DNA of 29,705 nucleotides from CAZPHU01 sp964419255 (GTDB taxonomy: Bacteria; Fibrobacterota; Chitinivibrionia; Chitinivibrionales; CAYFVL01): NCBI GenBank assembly GCA_964419255.1, contig CAYQOU010000051.1:1-29705 (forward strand). Direction: 5' to 3'. This document shows, piece after piece, positions 26,079-29,705 of the stretch (the stretch's first letter is position 1; each line of letters begins with the position of its first letter). The notes beneath the pieces are model-generated. The model was not told the DNA's origin, searched no databases, and saw only the letters and a program-made list of their open reading frames with translations. The position numbers and the translations under genes were made by a program.

Positions 26079-26374
26079 TAACAGGAAACTCCTTCAAACC
26101 CTACGTAAAATCTCTGCCCGAAGAGACTTTTGAAATGATCTACAACAACGGTTCCGTACATCTCTATCATCTGCTTTACGTCCTCTCCCCAGCTTATATT
26201 TATCCCTTCGACCGCTATACTTTCTTTCGCGTTTTCTTCCGGTTGAAACTCAACCAGCCCCAGTCTGGGACCACCTCACCCGAACCCCTGCATCACGATA
26301 CGGAATGCCGTCTTTTTGTTTTCCGTACCGATTTTTTTCAATGCCACCCTGGCTCTATCCGTTACAATGACCAT
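26078..26374 (-). CDS. HesB/IscA-like selenoprotein (TGA = selenocysteine)
   Basis: The ATG at 26374 opens a frame interrupted by TGA at 26276-26278 (codon 33). Read as selenocysteine, it runs to TAA at 26078-26080, giving 98 residues. The segment FRIVMQGFG-U-GGPRLGLVEF is the HesB/IscA signature, with U at the position of the first conserved cluster-binding cysteine. This matches the known HesB-like selenoprotein family (TIGR01911 by memory). A-type proteins bind or pass Fe-S clusters. What the Sec form does is not established. GGGAGG six bases upstream supports the start. The C-terminus ends in VSC, offering a partner thiol. It lies 133 bases after trxA and overlaps the next selenoprotein start by one base. 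Confidence 0.92.
26239..26257 (-). promoter_or_regulatory. SECIS-like hairpin of the HesB-like selenoprotein
   Basis: On the minus strand CTGGTTGA-GTT-TCAACCGG forms an eight-bp stem (one G-U) with a three-base loop starting with G. The loop begins 26 nt after the TGA. Stem length, loop G and distance meet the published bacterial SECIS model. Confidence 0.82.
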
Positions 26375-26386
26375 ATACCTCCTCCC

Positions 26387-26507
26387 TTCCGACAAGAAAT
26401 GTGAAACATCAAAGTCGTAAGCCAGAAGCGTGAAGCCAAAAGTGTGAGAAGATGATTGTTATCGTTTTCACCCTTTTCACCTCACGCCCGCTCTTTACTA
26501 AAATTCT
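26387..26507. other. Spacer between trxA and the HesB-like gene
   Basis: About 120 bases without a gene. It carries two imperfect direct 14-mers (AAGCCAGAAGCGTG and AAGCCAAAAGTGTG, about 26431-26444). No terminator or second promoter is clear, so readthrough from trxA is assumed. Confidence 0.4.
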
Positions 26508-26813
26508 TTATACTGCACTCAGATAGGTCTGCTCGGGCTGGACACCGACAAACTGTTTTTCGACCTGTCCGTTTTTAAACAGGATCACCGTGGGTATGCC
26601 GGTTATACCGTACTTGCTGGCTGTCACCGGATTCTCATCCACGTTGAGTTTGTAGACCTTAGCCTTGCCTCCCAGCTTACTCCCCACGTTTTCGATTATC
26701 GGTGCCACCATGCGGCAGGGACCGCACCAAGGTGCCCAGAAATCCACCAGCACCGGCACATCAGAATTTAGGACATCATCCTGAAAAGCGCGATCGTTTG
26801 TTTCAGCAGCCAT
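26508..26813 (-). CDS. trxA: Thioredoxin
   Basis: The 101-residue thioredoxin is a cytoplasmic dithiol reductant. It carries the classic active site FWAPWCGPCRM near residues 24-34 and the cis-proline loop GITGIPTVILF, and its length is normal. The frame opens further upstream at 26993, but the ATG at 26813 is preceded by AAAGGAG and starts at the family N-terminus. It is the first gene of the minus-strand redox operon, 50 nt downstream of the expected start of a sigma-54 promoter. It could supply electrons to the downstream selenoproteins and the disulfide reductase. That role is inferred from position. Confidence 0.95.
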   Translation of the reverse strand: MAAETNDRAFQDDVLNSDVPVLVDFWAPWCGPCRMVAPIIENVGSKLGGKAKVYKLNVDENPVTASKYGITGIPTVILFKNGQVEKQFVGVQPEQTYLSAV

Positions 26814-26874
26814 TGTTGCTCTCCTTTGTTGAATCGTGACATTTATCGTTGCTTTCTTTCCCGCCCTTGTATAT

Positions 26875-26891
26875 TTGCAATGGGTGTGCCA
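26875..26891 (-). promoter_or_regulatory. Sigma-54 (-24/-12) promoter of trxA and the selenoprotein operon
   Basis: On the minus strand TGGCAC-ACCCA-TTGCAA matches the RpoN consensus TGGCAC-N5-TTGCW at every fixed position. Transcription would start near 26863, about 50 nt ahead of the trxA ATG. Confidence 0.88.
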
Positions 26892-26911
26892 AAGCACCGG
26901 GATGTCCTTTT

Positions 26912-26929
26912 CAGGCATATTTTTGCCTG
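26912..26929. promoter_or_regulatory. Inverted repeat between promoter and enhancer
   Basis: CAGGCA (26912-26917) and TGCCTG (26924-26929) flank an AT-rich six-base loop. It may be a site for a second regulator or for a DNA-bending protein between the sigma-54 promoter and its upstream sites. Confidence 0.35.
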
Positions 26930-26951
26930 TGTCGCCTCCGGATAGGTATAT

Positions 26952-27021
26952 TTGTGTTGCACACAAGACAAGATGATGAGTTGCATGCAACACCTTGTTG
27001 CACCCATGTTGCGTGTTGCAA
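26952..27021. promoter_or_regulatory. Enhancer (UAS) cluster of TGTTGC sites
   Basis: Five TGTTGC hexamers lie within 65 bases: plus-strand at 26955, 26996, 27007 and 27014, and minus-strand at 26987-26992. They include the perfect palindrome GTTGCATGCAAC (26980-26991) and TTGTGT-TGC-ACACAA (26952-26966). They lie about 60-130 bp upstream of the -24 box, the usual place for activator binding. Confidence 0.7.
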
Positions 27022-27077
27022 TATTCATCACCGATATACGAATTTTAGATGCACATACTTACGACAAGGATACCCAG

Positions 27078-28481
27078 ATGAGCTGCTTTGATACCACCGG
27101 AACACTGAGCGAACACTGCTACGAGACGATACTTCAGACCATGGCCGAGGGGGTGTTTATCGTCGACACAAACGGCATCATCCGCTTCTGTAACCAGGCC
27201 CTGGAGATACTGTCCGGCTATGCCGCCCACGAGCTGATCGGCAGAGACTGCCGGCATATCATGATGTGCTCCTGCTCATCGATGGAGGAGTGCAGCCTGT
27301 TTTCGGAAAAATCTCTCAACAACGCAGAATGTCGCATCCGGCGCAAGAACGGAACCACGGTGCCGGTGCTCAAAAACGGCCGTGTAATGTATGATGATGC
27401 GGGAGAAGCGCGGGGGGCAGTGGAGACGGTCACCGATATTTCGGTGCTCAAGAAGGCCGAGTACCGTCTGGCGGAGCTTGAGGGCGAGATGAAAGGCAAA
27501 AGCAGCTTCCATGGCATCATCGGCCACTCCCGCCCGATGCGGGAGGTGTTTGAGCTGATCGATTTGGCCGCGGCAAGTAATGCCACCCTTCTGGTCAACG
27601 GCGAGACCGGAACCGGGAAGGAGATGGTGGCGCAGGCGATCCACGACCGCAGCTCCCGCAAAGATGCTCCGCTGGTCAAAATCAACTGCTCGGCGCTTCC
27701 CGAAAGCCTCTTGGAAAGCGAGCTTTTCGGCCATGTGCGCGGCGCGTTCACAGGAGCGGTCAAAGATAAGATCGGCCGTTTCGAGATGGCCGATGGCGGG
27801 ACGCTGTTTCTGGATGAGATCGGTGAGATCTCTCCCCTGCTTCAGGTGAAACTTCTGCGCTTCCTTCAGGAGCGGGAGTTCGAGCGGGTCGGCGAGAGCA
27901 TCACCCGGCGCTCGGATGTCCGAATCATCGCCGCAACAAACAAGGACCTTCGCCGTATGGTCATGCGGGGAGAGTTTCGGGAGGATCTCTACTACCGGTT
28001 GAAAGTGTTCCCCATTCACCTCCCTCCCCTTCGCGAGCGCAAGGAGGACATCGGCCCGCTGGTCAGGCATTTCATCGGCAAGTTCAACGAGGAGACCGGC
28101 AAGAAACTCACCGGCCTCTCCCACGAGGCGGCGATCACGCTGATGGACTACTGCTGGCCGGGAAATGTGCGGGAGCTGGAAAACGCGATCGAGCACGCAT
28201 TCGTCACTTGTCAGGAGGGAAGCATAGACCTGTTCGACCTGCCGCTGGAAATACGCCGCGTAGAGCTTCGCGCGGACTTCTGCCGCCCGGAGGATGACAG
28301 AAAACTCAGAGACGCACAGGTACCGTTTGTCTCCCAGCCCGTCCGACGGGAACTTGGCAAGGACGAGCTGATATCACTTCTGGAGCAGCTCAACTGGAAC
28401 AAAACCGAGGTTGCCCGGAAACTCGGAGTGGACAGAACAACGGTGTGGCGGAAGATGAAGCGGATGGGAATACGAGGGTAG
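27078..28481 (+). CDS. Sigma-54-dependent activator with Cys-rich PAS sensor
   Basis: The 467-residue enhancer-binding protein has three parts. A PAS domain (about 12-125) carries a tight cysteine cluster (C58, C64, C66, C72, C85 and others), suggesting a thiol, metal or Fe-S sensor. An AAA+ domain (about 145-380) shows Walker A GETGTGKE (175-182), the sigma-54-contacting GAFTGA (222-227) and Walker B LFLDEIGE. A Fis-type helix-turn-helix (about 430-465) ends KTEVARKLGVDRTTVWRKM. The frame opens at 26952, but AAGGA at 27066-27070 points to the ATG at 27078, seven bases away. It diverges from trxA across a perfect sigma-54 promoter, so it most likely activates the selenoprotein operon. There is no response-regulator receiver domain. 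Confidence 0.95.
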   Translation: MSCFDTTGTLSEHCYETILQTMAEGVFIVDTNGIIRFCNQALEILSGYAAHELIGRDCRHIMMCSCSSMEECSLFSEKSLNNAECRIRRKNGTTVPVLKNGRVMYDDAGEARGAVETVTDISVLKKAEYRLAELEGEMKGKSSFHGIIGHSRPMREVFELIDLAAASNATLLVNGETGTGKEMVAQAIHDRSSRKDAPLVKINCSALPESLLESELFGHVRGAFTGAVKDKIGRFEMADGGTLFLDEIGEISPLLQVKLLRFLQEREFERVGESITRRSDVRIIAATNKDLRRMVMRGEFREDLYYRLKVFPIHLPPLRERKEDIGPLVRHFIGKFNEETGKKLTGLSHEAAITLMDYCWPGNVRELENAIEHAFVTCQEGSIDLFDLPLEIRRVELRADFCRPEDDRKLRDAQVPFVSQPVRRELGKDELISLLEQLNWNKTEVARKLGVDRTTVWRKMKRMGIRG

Positions 28482-28509
28482 GAAACATCAATGCATTCAC
28501 CTGTGGGGG

Positions 28510-28547
28510 CAGCCTGTCCGGGGGGAGTAATCCACACGGACAGGCTG
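28510..28547 (+). terminator. Strong hairpin after the activator gene
   Basis: CAGCCTGTCCG (28510-28520) pairs perfectly with CGGACAGGCTG (28537-28547) over a 16-base loop. It begins 28 bases past the stop. There is no T tract after it, so it may end transcription with Rho help or only stabilise the message. Confidence 0.5.
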
Positions 28548-28621
28548 AAGTATCGTTACAATTCGCTGTTAACCCTAAACCCCGTCGACCTTCACAGTAT
28601 TATATAATCCGTCTTTACTAC

Positions 28622-29575
28622 TCACAAATCAGTATACAAAATTTTTCCAGTTTCACTATCTACAAATACCTTATTAAGCTGAAATAAACTTCCGGGCCGT
28701 TTTTTAATAAAAGAATACCACATCCAGCCCGTAGTATTTCCTTTTATTTCTTCTTCCGCGAATTTCGGTTTTAAACACAACCTCAACACCTCATAAAAAG
28801 TATGCTCCACAGAGTCTGGGCTACTCTCAAACCTAATTACTTTTCCTTTTTCCTCCCCATGCCTCACCAGTATTTGCTGAACTTCGTCCAATGTGATCTT
28901 TGGAACATAGGCAGGTTCATAATCACTATAACCCTCCGGATTATACATCATGTAGTATTCCACATCACCAGAGTTTGCATTTACTCTTACCGTTACCCGT
29001 CTGCCCTCACAGATATTTCTTTTCTGCCGTATGCTAAAATGAAAAATATAGCACTCAGCGTTGTTTTTTACTTCAATGCTGTCATAATATCCCAATGCCT
29101 CAAGCCCAACAGCGTTTTCAAGAAAATCGCGAGCTATACCTATCGCAACATTAGTATCTACATCGCACCATGACTTTGGTAATTTCTTCGTTTCGTAATA
29201 AAATCTCATTTCTTCACCTGTTTGTTTTCGCGAATTCGACACCCTGCTATCAAAATATTTTATACCATTTTCACCAACTGCAACAGTATTTTGTTTGGCA
29301 GATAATATGATCCCCTTCCCTCTTGAAGAACTTACAACCTTTAATGTATCCAAAGAACTAACTGAATCTTTTTTCTGCGGTACACTTTTATAGTCTAATA
29401 CCTTCTTCCGAGTCATAAGATATTTCGACAGTTTATTTGTGTCTATTTCACCTGCAGCACTTCTGTCTGCTGCAACTATCGTGTGTTTGCTTTTATATAT
29501 CTCAAGGAATTTTTTCTGGCCTTCACCAAAAACTAGGAAGGCCAATAGCATTACAAATAAGTATTCTTTAAACAT
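28622..29575 (-). CDS. Secreted protein of unknown function, PepSY-like repeats
   Basis: The 317-residue protein begins with a signal peptide (MFKEYLFVMLLAFLVFGEG). The ATG at 29575 follows GGGAG and is preferred to the one at 29593. Two segments, VRVNANSGDVEYYMMYN (about 205-222) and VFVDSETGKILYTDL at the very C-terminus, show the V-x-V-D/N-x-x-S/T-G-x-V/I-x-Y pattern of PepSY-type domains. No catalytic motif is visible. The gene is clearly richer in A and T than its neighbours, which hints at acquisition. I do not recognise a named family. Confidence 0.75.
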   Translation of the reverse strand: MFKEYLFVMLLAFLVFGEGQKKFLEIYKSKHTIVAADRSAAGEIDTNKLSKYLMTRKKVLDYKSVPQKKDSVSSLDTLKVVSSSRGKGIILSAKQNTVAVGENGIKYFDSRVSNSRKQTGEEMRFYYETKKLPKSWCDVDTNVAIGIARDFLENAVGLEALGYYDSIEVKNNAECYIFHFSIRQKRNICEGRRVTVRVNANSGDVEYYMMYNPEGYSDYEPAYVPKITLDEVQQILVRHGEEKGKVIRFESSPDSVEHTFYEVLRLCLKPKFAEEEIKGNTTGWMWYSFIKKRPGSLFQLNKVFVDSETGKILYTDL

Positions 29576-29705
29576 TTTTTCTCCCGTCTGCAAGCTAATT
29601 GAATCTAAGTAACTTCATAAATAAAACCACTACCATCCCATAGGATTTTTAAAAAAGTAGACAAGATGGCTGGCCATGTGACATGTTTATTGTCCACAAC
29701 GACTT
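29576..29705. other. AT-rich window end
   Basis: The last 130 bases are AT-rich and hold the short palindromes TGGCTGGCCA and CATGTGACATG. No gene or promoter can be supported. Confidence 0.35.

Noticed and set aside
25843..26097. 84-residue minus-strand open frame over the small selenoprotein
   Set aside because: It reads a different frame, has no family resemblance, and overlaps the reductase start. The selenoprotein frame explains the sequence better.
25914..26374. The two internal TGA codons as frameshifts, sequencing errors or pseudogenes
   Set aside because: Both genes keep frame, starts, ribosome binding sites and family signatures on either side of a single TGA, and each TGA has a correctly placed hairpin. 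Two independent errors of this kind in adjacent genes are unlikely.
26069..26404. 111-residue plus-strand open frame
   Set aside because: It is antisense to the HesB-like gene, has no ribosome binding site and no recognisable domain.

Overview
The window (29.7 kb, one 100-base run of N) reads as a draft chromosome segment from a Gram-negative, probably anaerobic bacterium. The evidence is Sec-type signal peptides on a giant TPR protein, a sigma-54 promoter with an enhancer-binding activator, and two selenoprotein genes. The taxon cannot be fixed from sequence alone; a Fibrobacterota/Chitinispirillia-like or desulfobacterial relative is a guess. Coding density is normal, but several intergenic stretches carry palindromic or simple repeats.

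Layout. 0.5-4.0 kb (minus): the chromosome-organising ATPase Smc. 4.4-9.2 kb (plus): an arginine cluster argC, (assembly gap), argB, argD, argG, ending in a strong intrinsic terminator. 9.3-11.5 kb (plus): a tightly overlapping trio, aldo/keto reductase, ispD and tag; tag probably starts at a TTG inside ispD. 11.7-14.7 kb: a second aldo/keto reductase (minus), divergent from a P-loop kinase / DHDPS-family aldolase fusion (plus), then a cyclophilin-like small protein whose tail runs into a 266-bp element with inverted-repeat ends. 15.2-17.8 kb: D-lyxose isomerase (minus), a membrane acyltransferase and a YkgJ-type Cys-cluster protein (plus). 17.8-22.6 kb (minus): a 1602-residue exported TPR protein. 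22.6-23.4 kb: a repeat-rich, gene-free stretch.

The most interesting part is 23.3-28.5 kb. On the minus strand lie thioredoxin, a HesB/IscA-like selenoprotein (in-frame TGA at 26276-26278), a 54-residue membrane selenoprotein (in-frame TGA at 25986-25988), and a CoA-disulfide-reductase/rhodanese/TusA/DsrE fusion. Standard gene calling misses both selenoprotein genes because TGA is read as stop. Each TGA is followed at the right distance (26 and 19 nt) by a hairpin with G at the start of its apical loop, the hallmark of a bacterial SECIS. The two genes overlap as TAATG. Upstream of thioredoxin is a consensus-perfect sigma-54 promoter (TGGCAC-N5-TTGCAA), then a cluster of five TGTTGC hexamers including the palindrome GTTGCATGCAAC. 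A divergent sigma-54 activator with a Cys-rich PAS domain follows. Together these form a self-contained thiol/persulfide/selenium regulon: sensor-activator, enhancer, promoter, electron donor (Trx), two Sec proteins and a sulfane-sulfur-handling reductase.

The window ends with an AT-rich secreted protein of unknown function.
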